Shown: positions 25,460-33,913 of the stretch, piece by piece
Position numbering within the stretch: position 1 is the first letter of the stretch
How the letters are laid out: every line of letters starts with the position of its first letter
Assembly: GCA_937907425.1 (NCBI GenBank)
Contig: CALCIE010000065.1
Coordinates: forward strand, 7,869 to 71,868
Reading direction: 5' to 3'
DNA: 64,000 nt
DNA from: ZC4RG42 sp003242425
Lineage (GTDB): Bacteria; Pseudomonadota; Gammaproteobacteria; Burkholderiales; SG8-39
Program-made: the position numbers and the translations under genes
Notes under the pieces: generated by a model
Database searches by the model: none
What the model was told of the DNA's origin: nothing
Seen by the model: the letters and a program-made list of their open reading frames with translations, nothing else

Positions 25460-25534
25460 GCGATTCATCTTCGTGATGAACGCTTCTCCCCCAAAGGCCC
25501 CGCGCATCTCCCCCAAGCGCGGGGCTTTTTCTTT
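25460..25534 (+). ncRNA. Small RNA candidate with repeated C-rich motif
   Basis: A predicted transcript of about 75 nt, between a minus-strand receiver gene and minus-strand cfa, so it cannot be the 3' end of either. It has a hairpin (25464-25469 with 25475-25480), then a Rho-independent terminator. The 10-base sequence TCTCCCCCAA occurs twice, once unpaired between the hairpins (25485-25494) and once in the terminator loop (25507-25516). Displayed C-rich repeats are a feature of base-pairing RNAs that target ribosome-binding sites. There is no open frame of note. Confidence 0.5.
25498..25534 (+). terminator. Rho-independent terminator
   Basis: The stem CCCCGCGC/GCGCGGGG (25498-25505 with 25517-25524) has an 11-base loop and is followed by CTTTTTCTTT on the + strand. 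It lies 4 bases beyond the cfa stop codon but points against cfa, so it ends a + strand transcript. Confidence 0.75.
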
Positions 25535-25537
25535 GCG

Positions 25538-26800
25538 CTACGCCTGCGTGAGCGCTTCGGTTCGAGGTTCGTCCCGTGTCCGTTCCGTTTCGGCGGCGTA
25601 CATGTAGCGTCGCGTCATCGGCAACGTGTTGAAAGCGGGACTGCCCGCCTTGCAGGCCAGCACCTGGTAGATGTTCATCCATCCCTGGGCGAAACCGTAG
25701 GAACAGCCCTGCAGATAGACCGACCAGATGCGGTAGCGCCGCTCGCCGGCGAGCGCGACGGCGCGATCGCGCGCGCGCTCCAGCGACTGCGCCCAAAGCC
25801 CGCAGGTGCGCGCATAGTGGCGGCGCAGCGACTCCACGTCGGCCACTTCCAGCCCGGCCGCGGCCATTTCCTTGATGACCAGAGACAGATGCGGCAGCTC
25901 GCCGTCGGGGAAGACGTAGCGGTCGATGAATTCGCCCGCGCCCAGGCCGACCGAACGGCTGTCCGGATCGCTGGAGGTGATGCCGTGATTGAGGACGATG
26001 CCGCCGTCCTTGAGCAGATTGCGCAACTGCCGGAAATAGACCGGGAGATTCTTCAGCCCCACGTGCTCGAACATGCCGACGCTGGCGATCTTGTCGTAGC
26101 CGCCGCGTTCGGGCACGTCGCGGTAGTCCTGCAGGCGCACTTCGCAGCGTCCTTCCAGTCCCTTCTCGCGGATCTTCTCGCGCACGTAGTCGTACTGGTT
26201 TTGCGAGAGCGTGATGCCGACGGCGCTTGCGCCGTATTTCTCCACCGCCCGGAAGATCAGCGCCCCCCAGCCGCAGCCGACGTCGAGAAAGCGTTCGCCC
26301 GGCTTGAGCCGCAGCTTGGTGAGGATGTGGTCGAGCTTCTGTTCCTGCGCCCGGTCCAGCGTGTCGTCCTCGTTCTCGAAATAGGCGCACGAGTAGACCA
26401 TGTTGCGGTCGAGGAACAGCGCGTAGAAATCGTTGGAGACGTCGTAGTGGTACTGGATCGCCTTCTTGTCCTTCTTGCGGGTGTGCCGCAGGAAGCGCCG
26501 CATCGGCGTGAAGCCGGACTCGCCCGGCGATGCAGCACGCGCGAACTGTTCCCCGACTTCGAAGATGTCGCGCAGCGAGCCGTCGACCTTGATGTGCCCC
26601 TCGACGTAGGCTTCGCCGAGCTTCATCAGGTTGGGCGACACCAGGTAGCGCAGGCTCCTGGCGCTCGGGACGGTGACGACCACACGCGGATCGGGTCCGA
26701 GATCGTGGGTCCGTCCGTTCCAAAGCTTGATCCGCAGCGGTACCGGCTGGGTCAGCTTGACCCGTTCGAATATTTTTTCCAGGCGATTGTCGAGAAACAT
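25538..26800 (-). CDS. cfa: Cyclopropane-fatty-acyl-phospholipid synthase
   Basis: A 420-residue SAM-dependent methyltransferase of the CFA synthase family. An N-terminal domain (about 1-110) precedes the catalytic part: AIQYHYDVSNDFYALFLD, the SAM-binding motif FLDVGCGWGAL near residue 175, and the C-terminal ARTCGLWAQSLERARD. It adds a methylene bridge to unsaturated membrane lipid chains, often in stationary phase or acid stress. Size is normal for the family. An unexplained 225-base region lies upstream. Confidence 0.93.
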   Translation of the reverse strand: MFLDNRLEKIFERVKLTQPVPLRIKLWNGRTHDLGPDPRVVVTVPSARSLRYLVSPNLMKLGEAYVEGHIKVDGSLRDIFEVGEQFARAASPGESGFTPMRRFLRHTRKKDKKAIQYHYDVSNDFYALFLDRNMVYSCAYFENEDDTLDRAQEQKLDHILTKLRLKPGERFLDVGCGWGALIFRAVEKYGASAVGITLSQNQYDYVREKIREKGLEGRCEVRLQDYRDVPERGGYDKIASVGMFEHVGLKNLPVYFRQLRNLLKDGGIVLNHGITSSDPDSRSVGLGAGEFIDRYVFPDGELPHLSLVIKEMAAAGLEVADVESLRRHYARTCGLWAQSLERARDRAVALAGERRYRIWSVYLQGCSYGFAQGWMNIYQVLACKAGSPAFNTLPMTRRYMYAAETERTRDEPRTEALTQA

Positions 26801-27025
26801 GGCGCCCTCAATCTGTCAGACTCAGGGAAACGAGGCCTGGCCTCGCGCTTTCCGCATGTCACGACGCGCAGCCCTGTGACGCACGCTACGCGCACGGGCA
26901 GGACGGACTGATCGGATCGAACGCCCGCTTCGTCGAAGTCCTCCCTTGAACGGCGAGCCCATGTTAGCCGCATGCGGGCGCGGCGCCAATGGACTTTGCG
27001 CAATCGGGCCGGTAAAGAACGTCAA

Positions 27026-27535
27026 TCAGACCGCGGCGCGGCCGCGTGTGCCGCGGCGTTTGGCGACGGTCTTGGGTTTGGCGGCCGGACGACGGCGCGC
27101 GGGCGAATGGGCCGTGCTTCGCGCGCCGCGCGCCGGCTTGCGCGCCGGCTGGGCGGCACGCCCCTCGAGCGCGTCCAGGCGCGCCAGCACGGCCTGCATG
27201 TCCTTGGCGGTCGGTACGCCGAGCCGTTCGAGCGCCCGGCCCATGCCGGCTTCGAGCAACTGTTCGAGGTGCTCGAACGCGGCCGAGGCGCCTCGTGTCG
27301 CCTGGATGGCGGCGCGTCCCGCTTCGTCGCCGAGTCCGGAGAATCCTCGTTGCGCCGCGCGCTGGCCGCGCCGGCCCTCGCTTTTCAACGCACCGAGCAC
27401 CTTGCCGCCTTCCTCCTGCGTCCTGACCAGCGCGTTGAGTCCCGCCAGCCAGATCTGTTGCGCGGCGGCGCGCAGACTGCCCAGCAGCTCGGCGTCCGCC
27501 GCTTCGTTCCGCCGGGTGGATTTTCTGGTCGTCAT
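27026..27535 (-). CDS. Phasin family protein
   Basis: A 169-residue protein with a helical phasin-like core (QQIWLAGLNALVRTQEEGGK ... FEHLEQLLEAGMGRALERLG) and a basic, Ala/Lys/Arg/Pro-rich C-terminal tail (ARRRPAAKPKTVAKRRGT), as in PHA-granule proteins of the PhaI/PhaF type, where the tail binds DNA. It would coat polyhydroxyalkanoate granules and may help their segregation. The ATG has AGAAGGAGG upstream. No PHA synthase is in the window. Confidence 0.82.
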   Translation of the reverse strand: MTTRKSTRRNEAADAELLGSLRAAAQQIWLAGLNALVRTQEEGGKVLGALKSEGRRGQRAAQRGFSGLGDEAGRAAIQATRGASAAFEHLEQLLEAGMGRALERLGVPTAKDMQAVLARLDALEGRAAQPARKPARGARSTAHSPARRRPAAKPKTVAKRRGTRGRAAV

Positions 27536-27611
27536 GGTGTCCTCCTTCTCGCATTGAGCGGACCCGGCACGCCGCAGGATAATGTGCGTCTCCGGTTCCG
27601 GCTTTCCTGCC

Positions 27612-28082
27612 ATGTCCCTGGCCGTAGGCGATCCTGCCCCGCCCTTCTCCGCGCCGACCGCCGACGGTCGCGTACTGTCGCTTGACGATTTCCGCGGCCG
27701 CAGGCTGATCCTCTACTTCTATCCGATGGACGATACGCCGGGCTGCACGGCGCAAGCCTGCTCGCTGCGCGACGGCCTCACACGTCTGCAGCAGGCCGGC
27801 TATGCCGTCGTCGGCGTCTCGGCGCAGGATGCCGCCTCGCACCGCCGCTTCGCGGACAAACACGGTCTGAACTTTCCGCTGCTGGTGGACCGCGACCGCC
27901 GCATCGCGCAGGCTTACGGGGCGCTGGGACGCGGCCCGCTCGCCTGGCTGCGCAGCCGCCTCGGCTTCTACCGGCGCATTACCTTTGTGATCGACGAAGC
28001 GGGTCGCATCGCCGACATCATCGAGCGGCCCGACACCCGCCGGCACGCCGACCAGGTGCTGCGGCGCAAGCCCGCATCCTGA
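27612..28082 (+). CDS. Peroxiredoxin, BCP/PrxQ type
   Basis: A 156-residue thiol peroxidase: N-terminal VGDPAPPFSAPTADG, peroxidatic Cys in DDTPGCTAQAC with a second Cys five residues on, as in PrxQ/BCP, and the Arg-containing FVIDEAGRI segment. It reduces peroxides in the cytoplasm, probably recycled by thioredoxin. It diverges from the phasin gene with 76 bases between them; TAATGT lies in the -10 area. Confidence 0.9.
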   Translation: MSLAVGDPAPPFSAPTADGRVLSLDDFRGRRLILYFYPMDDTPGCTAQACSLRDGLTRLQQAGYAVVGVSAQDAASHRRFADKHGLNFPLLVDRDRRIAQAYGALGRGPLAWLRSRLGFYRRITFVIDEAGRIADIIERPDTRRHADQVLRRKPAS

Positions 28083-28526
28083 GGGCGACAGCAAGATACG
28101 CACCCGTCATCCGTCGCTCGGCGCGGCGCGCGTTCGCACACGTCAACCTGCGTTCGGACCGGTGCGCGCTTGCCCCGATGCGTTCACGCGCGCATGTAAA
28201 ACGGATCGGTCTGCACACGGCTAACCGATAGGCACATGCGCGTCGATGTCACGAGCGATGGCGGTCGCATTCCATCGAACGCCGCCACGCGACGATCTCC
28301 GGAACCGCGAAACGGCGTAGCACGAACACTTCGAAGCTCGACACAACGCGCCATCGACGTGGGTCGATCTGTGAAGAATCTCCGCTCGAGCGCTGTCGAA
28401 ATATGAACAGGTGCTTGCCCGAGATTCTCGGCACCCGAACGAAATTCTCTTTTTCATTAAGTTCTTAGCAGCACATACCGCACCGGACGCCTCATTCCGG
28501 CGTCATAGTTGCAGGACATTGTCATA
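28083..28526. other. Intergenic region, no gene recognised
   Basis: These 444 bases are less GC-rich than the surroundings. I see no protein-coding frame with a ribosome site and no RNA gene. The last part (from 28527) holds a promoter for a small RNA candidate. Confidence 0.5.
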
Positions 28527-28555
28527 TTGAATCGATGGCCGCTTTCGCTTATAGT
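28527..28555 (+). promoter_or_regulatory. Sigma-70 type promoter for the small RNA candidate
   Basis: TTGAAT (28527-28532) and TATAGT (28550-28555) are separated by exactly 17 bases. Both match the housekeeping consensus well. Transcription would begin near 28562, at the base of the first hairpin of the small RNA candidate. Confidence 0.65.
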
Positions 28556-28561
28556 CCGCTT

Positions 28562-28656
28562 GACCTCCGACGCGCGCAATGCGGTCGCGAGGTTACCTCC
28601 GAGAGCGCTCACCCGCTCTTCCTCCCTGTAGCGGCCCACGCGGGCCGCTTTTTTTT
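28562..28656 (+). ncRNA. Small RNA candidate with anti-Shine-Dalgarno linkers
   Basis: A transcript of about 95 nt with three hairpins. Hairpin 1 spans 28562-28594 (GACCTC with GAGGTT outer stem, CGAC with GTCG inside). Linker ACCTCCG follows. Hairpin 2 is AGAGCG (28602-28607) with CGCTCT (28614-28619). Linker TCCTCCCTGTA follows. Hairpin 3 is the terminator GCGGCCC/GGGCCGC with eight T. The linkers complement the ribosome-binding consensus, as in several known mRNA-silencing RNAs. Promoter and terminator frame it exactly. I know no named family that fits. Confidence 0.65.
28631..28656 (+). terminator. Rho-independent terminator of the small RNA candidate
   Basis: A 7-bp perfect GC stem (28631-28637 with 28642-28648), a 4-base loop and eight consecutive T (28649-28656). 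It lies 51 bases before the MBL-fold gene, so it would keep the small RNA apart from that gene. Confidence 0.88.
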
Positions 28657-28707
28657 GCGCGCATTTCGCCGCGTACAATCCTCTCCACCACAACGAACGA
28701 GAATGCG

Positions 28708-30126
28708 ATGAAGCTGCATTTTCTCGGCGCATCCGGAGAGGTCACGGGTTCGTCGTATCTGGTGGAAACGGCGCAGTGCCGTTTCCTGGTGGACTGCGGC
28801 ATGTTCCAGGGCGGCCGCGAGGCAGACCGCAAGAATCTCGCCGCGCTCGGTTTCGACGTGCGCTCGCTCGACTTCGTCCTGCTGACCCACGCGCATCTGG
28901 ATCATTCGGGACTGCTGCCGCGCCTCGTCGCCTTCGGCTATCGCGGCCCGATCTACACCACCACCGCGACCGCGACGCTGTTGCCGCCCATGCTCAAGGA
29001 CAGCGCCTACATCCATGAAAAGGAAGCGCTGTGGGAAACGGCGCGGCGGCGCGCCAAGCGCGGGCGCGACGGCGTGCTCGCGCGCGAAGTCGCGCCTCTC
29101 TACACCGTGGCGCAGGCCGAAGCGAGCACGCAGCAGGTGCACGGCCTGCCCTACGGCAAGCGCTTTTCGCCGCACGACGGCGTGGAAGTGTGCTTCCGAG
29201 ACGCCGGTCACATCCTCGGCTCGGCGATCATCGAAGTTTGGGTGAAGGAAAGCGGCGCGCAGCGCAAGCTGGTCTTTTCCGGCGACCTCGGCCAGCCGGG
29301 GCGGCCCGTTGTACGCGATCCGACGCCGATCGAAGACGCCGACGTGCTGCTCGTGGAATCCACTTACGGCAACCGCAACCACCGCAGTCTCGAAGCCACG
29401 ATCGAGGAACTGGTGGAAGCGATCGAGCGCACCTTCGACGGCCGCAGCGGCGGCAACGTCATCGTGCCCGCTTTCGCGCTCGGTCGCACCCAGGAACTGT
29501 TGATTGTGCTCGCCTCGCTTGCCGAAAGCGGACGCCTGCCGAACCTGAAGGTCTTCGTCGATTCGCCTCTGGCGACGGCAGCCACCCAGGCCACGCTGCA
29601 GCACGCCGATCTGCTGGACGAACAGGCGCAACGGCTGTTCGGCGCGGCGCTGCGCGGCGAGCTGCCCATCCAGATCCGTTTCACCGAATCAGTGGACGAC
29701 TCCAAGGCGCTCAACACCATCCGCTCCGGCGCGATCATCATCGCCGCGAGCGGCATGTGCGAAGCCGGGCGCATCAAACACCATCTGCAGCACAACCTCG
29801 GGCGCTCGGAATGTTCGGTGCTCATCACCGGTTTCCAGGCGCACGGCACCCTGGGCCGCAGGATCGTAGACGGCGCGCGCTATGTGCGTATCTTCCAGGA
29901 GGACGTGCCGGTGCGGGCGAGGATCTACACCCTGGGCGGTCTGTCGGCGCACGCGGATCAGTCGGCGCTGCTGGCGTGGCTGGGTCACTTCAAGCGAGCG
30001 CCGGAACAATGCTTCGTGGTGCACGGCGAAGAGGAGATCGCCGTCGAGTTCGCCGGCGTGGTGCGTGAACGGCTCGGCTGGCCTCGCGTGATCGTGCCCA
30101 CGCAGGGCACGATCGCCGCGCTATGA
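28708..30126 (+). CDS. MBL-fold/beta-CASP metallohydrolase (RNase-type)
   Basis: A 472-residue protein: metallo-beta-lactamase domain with THAHLDHSG zinc motif (about residue 57), DSAYIHEKEA segment, a second His region GHILGSA, a beta-CASP insertion (IVPAFALGRTQELL; SGMCEAGRI), and the C-terminal RNA-specificity part with LSAHADQSALL. This is the layout of bacterial CPSF73-like nucleases and related YsgA-type hydrolases, acting in the cytoplasm on RNA. A TACAAT -10-like element is at 28674-28679. The exact substrate is unknown. Confidence 0.88.
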   Translation: MKLHFLGASGEVTGSSYLVETAQCRFLVDCGMFQGGREADRKNLAALGFDVRSLDFVLLTHAHLDHSGLLPRLVAFGYRGPIYTTTATATLLPPMLKDSAYIHEKEALWETARRRAKRGRDGVLAREVAPLYTVAQAEASTQQVHGLPYGKRFSPHDGVEVCFRDAGHILGSAIIEVWVKESGAQRKLVFSGDLGQPGRPVVRDPTPIEDADVLLVESTYGNRNHRSLEATIEELVEAIERTFDGRSGGNVIVPAFALGRTQELLIVLASLAESGRLPNLKVFVDSPLATAATQATLQHADLLDEQAQRLFGAALRGELPIQIRFTESVDDSKALNTIRSGAIIIAASGMCEAGRIKHHLQHNLGRSECSVLITGFQAHGTLGRRIVDGARYVRIFQEDVPVRARIYTLGGLSAHADQSALLAWLGHFKRAPEQCFVVHGEEEIAVEFAGVVRERLGWPRVIVPTQGTIAAL

Positions 30127-30130
30127 GGTT

Positions 30131-30580
30131 TCAGGGCTGAGATTGCGGCTCGCGCGGCAGATCCGCTTCGGGGCCGCGGGTCCAGCGGAAAATCACTTCG
30201 CGAGTGCCAGTGGCCGGTACGTTGACCGTGCGCTTCTGGCTCTGCTGCCCGTCGCTGGCGGTGACGGTGTAACGTCCGGGCGCGAGCTTGGCAAAGAGCC
30301 ACGGGCCGTCCATCGCCGCCTCCAGCACCTGCTTGCCCTGCCCGTCGGCGATGCTCACCCGCACATCGGCAAGATAGGCTCCGCCGCTCACCGCCGCCAC
30401 CACCTTGAGGTTGTAGCCTTCCTGTTTGGCTTCCTGCAGCAGCGCTTCACGCTCGTCCAGGCCGACGCCGCCGCTCACATAGGGCACGGGATGGTCGACC
30501 TGCGTCTGTCCGAAGGCCGCGAGCGGTAACGCGGCCAATGCCAGCATCAGCACGAAACGCCTCGAAGACTGGGGACACAT
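30131..30580 (-). CDS. Exported protein with carboxypeptidase-regulatory-like domain
   Basis: A 149-residue protein with a signal peptide (RFVLMLALAALPLAAFGQ). A region of about 60 residues forms a transthyretin/carboxypeptidase-regulatory-like beta sandwich (LAPGRYTVTASDGQQSQKRT; GTREVIFRW). It is probably periplasmic. The ATG at 30580 was preferred to one five codons upstream because GGAGGAA lies 6 bases before it. It follows lon on the minus strand with 59 bases between, so joint transcription is possible. Confidence 0.75.
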   Translation of the reverse strand: MCPQSSRRFVLMLALAALPLAAFGQTQVDHPVPYVSGGVGLDEREALLQEAKQEGYNLKVVAAVSGGAYLADVRVSIADGQGKQVLEAAMDGPWLFAKLAPGRYTVTASDGQQSQKRTVNVPATGTREVIFRWTRGPEADLPREPQSQP

Positions 30581-30639
30581 ACGAAGTTCCTCCATCGTCT
30601 GAACAAACCCGTCGGCGCGCGGTCGGGGCGCTGCGTCCG

Positions 30640-33054
30640 TTACGCCCCCGCCTGCTCGCCGAAAGCGGCCCGCACGGCGTCGTCGACGTTCTCCAGCCAG
30701 ATGAACTCCAGGCGCGCCTTGGCGCTTTCCGGGATGTCGACGTAATCTTTGCGGTTGCGCGCCGGCAGCATCACTTTCTTGATGCCCGCACGCATCGCCG
30801 CCAGCACCTTTTCCTTGATGCCGCCCACCGGCAGCACCAGCCCGCGCAGGCTGATCTCGCCGGTCATCGCGATATCGGAAGGCACGGCGCGCTCGCTGAA
30901 GAGCGACATCAGCGCCATGAACATCGCCACGCCGGCGCTGGGACCGTCCTTGGGAATCGCGCCCGCGGGCACGTGCACGTGCACATCGGTCTTGTCGAAA
31001 CCCGCGGGATCGATCCCGAGGCTCGCCGCGCGCGACTTCACCAGCGTGAGCGCGGCCTGCGCGCTCTCCTTCATGACGTCGCCGAGCTGGCCGGTGAGGA
31101 TCAGCTTGCCGCTGCCCGGCATGCGTGTGGCCTCGATGAACAGGATGTCGCCGCCGACCGGCGTCCATGCCAATCCCGTCACCACGCCGGGCACGCCGCT
31201 GCGCAGCGCCACTTCGCTTTCGAAGCGCGCCGGCCCGAGAATCTCCGCGAGATCGCTCGCTTCCACGCGGATGGGCGGCGTCGCCCCTTCGGCGATGCGC
31301 ACCGCGACGTTGCGCAGCACAGCGCCGATCTCGCGCTCGAGATTGCGTACACCCGCCTCGCGCGTGTAGTCGTTGATGATGGCGGCGAGCACTGCATCGC
31401 CGAGCTGCACCTGGTCGGCGTGCAGGCCGTTCGCCTCCAGTTGCCGCTTCACCAGATAGCGGCGCGCGATCTCCAGCTTCTCCTCGGCGGTGTAGCCGGG
31501 AAGCTGAATGATCTCCATGCGGTCGCGCAACGGCCCCGGGATGTTGTCGAGCACGTTGGCGGTGGTGATGAACACCACCCGCGACAGATCGAAGGGCACG
31601 CCCAGGTAGTTGTCGCGGAAGCTGTTGTTCTGCTCGGGATCGAGCACTTCCAGCAGCGCCGCGTTGGGATCGCCGTGGAAACCCTGGCCGACCTTGTCGA
31701 TCTCGTCGAGCATCATCACGCAGTCGCGTTCGCCCGCCTTCTTGATCGCCTGGATGATGTTGCCCGGCAGCGCGCCGATGTAGGTGCGCCGGTGCCCGCG
31801 GATCTCCGCCTCGTCGTGCACACCGCCCAGCGCCACGCGTACGAACTTGCGATGCAGGGCGCGCGCGATGCTCTGGCCGAGCGAGGTCTTGCCCACGCCG
31901 GGCGGGCCGACGAAGCACAGGATGGGCGCATGGCCCTGCGGGTTGAGCTTGCGCACCGCGAGGAACTCGATGATGCGGCGTTTGACCTTCTCCAGGCCGT
32001 AGTGGTCCTCGTCGAGGATGCGGCGCGCCTCGGCGATGTCGATTTCCTTCGGCTCCGGTTCGCGCCAGGGCAGCTCGATCAGCCAGTCGAGATAGGTGCG
32101 CGCCATCGAGTACTCGGACGAGGACTCGGACATGCGTTCGAGCCGTTTCAGCTCCTTCTTCGCCTGCTGCTCGACCTCTTCCGGCATGCCGGCCTTGGCG
32201 ATCGCCTCGGCCAGGTCCTCGAGCTCCGCGCCGGCGTCGTTGTCCTCGCCGAGCTGGCGCTGGATCTGCCGCATCTGTTCACGCAGCAGGAACTCGCGCT
32301 GACGCTCGTCCATGCTCGCCTTGGTGCGCTCCTCGATTTCACGCGACAGGCGCAACACCTCGATGCGGCGGCTGAGCAGCTCCAGCACGCGATCCACGCG
32401 CGCCGGCACGTCGACGATTTCGAGGACGGCCTGCTTCTCCGCCACCTCGATGTCGAGGAAACCGGCGACGAGATCGGCCAGTCCGCCCGCGGAACCGAAC
32501 TGCTGCACGGCCTGCACCAGTTCCTGCGGCGTTTGCGGCAGCAACTGCAGCGCAGCGATGGAGCGCTCGCGCAATTGCAGCAGGCGCGCCTCGATTTCAG
32601 GCGACTTGTCCTCTTCCGCCGTCAGGCGTTCGACACGCGCGGCGAGATAGGGATGGCCGGGCAGGAACTCGACAATGCGGAAGCGCGCCTCGCCCTGGCA
32701 GACCATGTGGTGGGTGCCGTCTGCGGTCGTGACGTAGCGCAGGATCTGCGCGATGGTGCCGACTTGGTACAGATCCTCGGGCGTGGGCAGATCGACCTTG
32801 GGGTCCTTCTGCAACAGCAGGCCGATGGGCCGCTCCGCCTTCACCGCCGCCTGCGCGGCGGCGATCGACATTTCGCGGCCGATGGTCACCGGCAGGATCA
32901 TGCCAGGAAACAGCACCATGCCGCGCACCGGCACGATGACGATGGCGTCCTCCGGCAGGGTCCATGCGCCCGCCTCGGGCGCGGCCGGCTCTTGCGCGGT
33001 CTGCTCCGCGCGCGTTTCGTTCTCCTGCGGACGCTGCTGATCCAAGTTGTTCAT
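30640..33054 (-). CDS. lon: ATP-dependent protease Lon
   Basis: An 804-residue Lon. N-terminal substrate-binding domain (about 35-235; VPVRGMVLFPGMILPVTIGR), a long coiled coil, AAA+ module with Walker A GPPGVGKT (382-389) and a Walker B near DEIDKVGQGFHGD, and a C-terminal Ser-Lys protease domain with catalytic Ser706 in DGPSAG and Lys in GGIKEK. It degrades damaged and regulatory proteins in the cytoplasm. It lies 17 bases after hsp20 on the same strand, so it could share the heat-shock promoter upstream of hsp20. Confidence 0.95.
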   Translation of the reverse strand: MNNLDQQRPQENETRAEQTAQEPAAPEAGAWTLPEDAIVIVPVRGMVLFPGMILPVTIGREMSIAAAQAAVKAERPIGLLLQKDPKVDLPTPEDLYQVGTIAQILRYVTTADGTHHMVCQGEARFRIVEFLPGHPYLAARVERLTAEEDKSPEIEARLLQLRERSIAALQLLPQTPQELVQAVQQFGSAGGLADLVAGFLDIEVAEKQAVLEIVDVPARVDRVLELLSRRIEVLRLSREIEERTKASMDERQREFLLREQMRQIQRQLGEDNDAGAELEDLAEAIAKAGMPEEVEQQAKKELKRLERMSESSSEYSMARTYLDWLIELPWREPEPKEIDIAEARRILDEDHYGLEKVKRRIIEFLAVRKLNPQGHAPILCFVGPPGVGKTSLGQSIARALHRKFVRVALGGVHDEAEIRGHRRTYIGALPGNIIQAIKKAGERDCVMMLDEIDKVGQGFHGDPNAALLEVLDPEQNNSFRDNYLGVPFDLSRVVFITTANVLDNIPGPLRDRMEIIQLPGYTAEEKLEIARRYLVKRQLEANGLHADQVQLGDAVLAAIINDYTREAGVRNLEREIGAVLRNVAVRIAEGATPPIRVEASDLAEILGPARFESEVALRSGVPGVVTGLAWTPVGGDILFIEATRMPGSGKLILTGQLGDVMKESAQAALTLVKSRAASLGIDPAGFDKTDVHVHVPAGAIPKDGPSAGVAMFMALMSLFSERAVPSDIAMTGEISLRGLVLPVGGIKEKVLAAMRAGIKKVMLPARNRKDYVDIPESAKARLEFIWLENVDDAVRAAFGEQAGA

Positions 33055-33071
33055 GCCTGTCCCCCGTCCGG

Positions 33072-33470
33072 TCAGCCGATCCGCTGCAGCCCGATGACCA
33101 GACAGCCGCTGTCCAGCTCATACTGCAGCAGCTCGTAATGTCCAGCCGGCAGGGCTACCCGCCGCTCGAACGGACCGTAAGGAATCTCCAAGCGGCGGAT
33201 GGCCGCCTGCCGCGCCTGCGGCGGCAACGGCCGTTCGCCGCGCACCACCAGCACGTTCCCTTCGAGTTGCACCTGTACGCGATCGCGATCCACGCCGGGC
33301 AAGGCGTAGTAGAGCCAGATGGCGCCCTGCGACTCGAACACGTCGACGGGCGGCTCCCAGCGCGGCACCTCGCTCTGCCGGCCGAGACGGAAGAACTGCC
33401 GGTGCAGCCGTTCGGCCTGGTCCAACAGATCCAGTGCCTCGGCCCAGATGCCACGTTGTCGCGATTGCAT
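33072..33470 (-). CDS. Small heat-shock protein (Hsp20/alpha-crystallin)
   Basis: A 132-residue protein: a short helical N-terminus, then an alpha-crystallin domain (about 38-130: PVDVFESQGAIWLYYALPGV; GPFERRVALPAG). It would hold unfolding proteins in solution during heat stress. The ATG has GGAG 6 bases upstream. A sigma-32-like promoter lies 40 bases upstream, and lon follows directly, which makes a protein-quality pair. Confidence 0.85.
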   Translation of the reverse strand: MQSRQRGIWAEALDLLDQAERLHRQFFRLGRQSEVPRWEPPVDVFESQGAIWLYYALPGVDRDRVQVQLEGNVLVVRGERPLPPQARQAAIRRLEIPYGPFERRVALPAGHYELLQYELDSGCLVIGLQRIG

Positions 33471-33509
33471 GGAGAACTCCTCCGGCAGCACGCGCCGGTT
33501 TGCAGGCAA

Positions 33510-33537
33510 AGATGTGGTCGTACGGGATTTAATCAAG
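33510..33537 (-). promoter_or_regulatory. Sigma-32 (RpoH) type heat-shock promoter
   Basis: On the minus strand, CTTGATT (33531-33537) and CCACATCT (33510-33517) are separated by 13 bases. This matches the RpoH consensus CTTGAAA / CCCCATnT with one mismatch in the -10 and two in the -35. It precedes hsp20, a typical member of that regulon. Confidence 0.65.
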
Positions 33538-33561
33538 TCGCACGCCGGAAAAACGCTCTCT

Positions 33562-33867
33562 TCAGAGTTTCTCGACCGGCAGGGCGCGCACGTGCAATTT
33601 GGCGCCGAAGCGCGGCTCCAGATGGCGCCGGAAGTCGTGCCACCAGCAGCGGTCGAGCCGCTCGCAGAAGATTTCGAACACCACCAGCTCTTCACCGCGG
33701 GGCTCGGCCTCGCTGGATCCCAGGCGCTCCGCCGGCATGCGCACATGGGCCGTGACGCTTTGAAAGTGCTGCTTCAGGTGATGCCGGATGTCGTCGAACG
33801 CCGCCGTGGGGACCGTCTCCCCATTCCGGTCGTGGACGGGGACGAGGATCTGCACCAGATGTTCCAT
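33562..33867 (-). CDS. Hypothetical protein behind an FNR-like site
   Basis: A 101-residue soluble protein (MEHLVQILVPVHDRNGETVP ... EELVVFEIFCERLDRCWWHD) without signal or membrane segment and not from a family I know. The ATG is supported by GGAGG 6 bases upstream. It lies 91 bases before hsp20 on the same strand, and an FNR-type palindrome stands at about -41 of a plausible promoter, suggesting oxygen-related control. The function is open. Confidence 0.65.
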   Translation of the reverse strand: MEHLVQILVPVHDRNGETVPTAAFDDIRHHLKQHFQSVTAHVRMPAERLGSSEAEPRGEELVVFEIFCERLDRCWWHDFRRHLEPRFGAKLHVRALPVEKL

Positions 33868-33913
33868 CGTTCGCCTCCGTGTGAAGGGCCAATGCAAGGA
33901 GCGTACTCCCTAC

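Noticed and set aside
28221..28457. A 78-codon frame on the minus strand in the 28-kb gap
   Set aside because: No convincing ribosome site, an odd amino-acid composition with many Arg, Ser and Cys, and no family. A second overlapping frame there looks no better.
30581..31918. Extension of the exported-protein frame far upstream across lon
   Set aside because: The upstream part is out of frame with lon but lies inside it. A signal peptide and a ribosome site near 30580 mark the true start.
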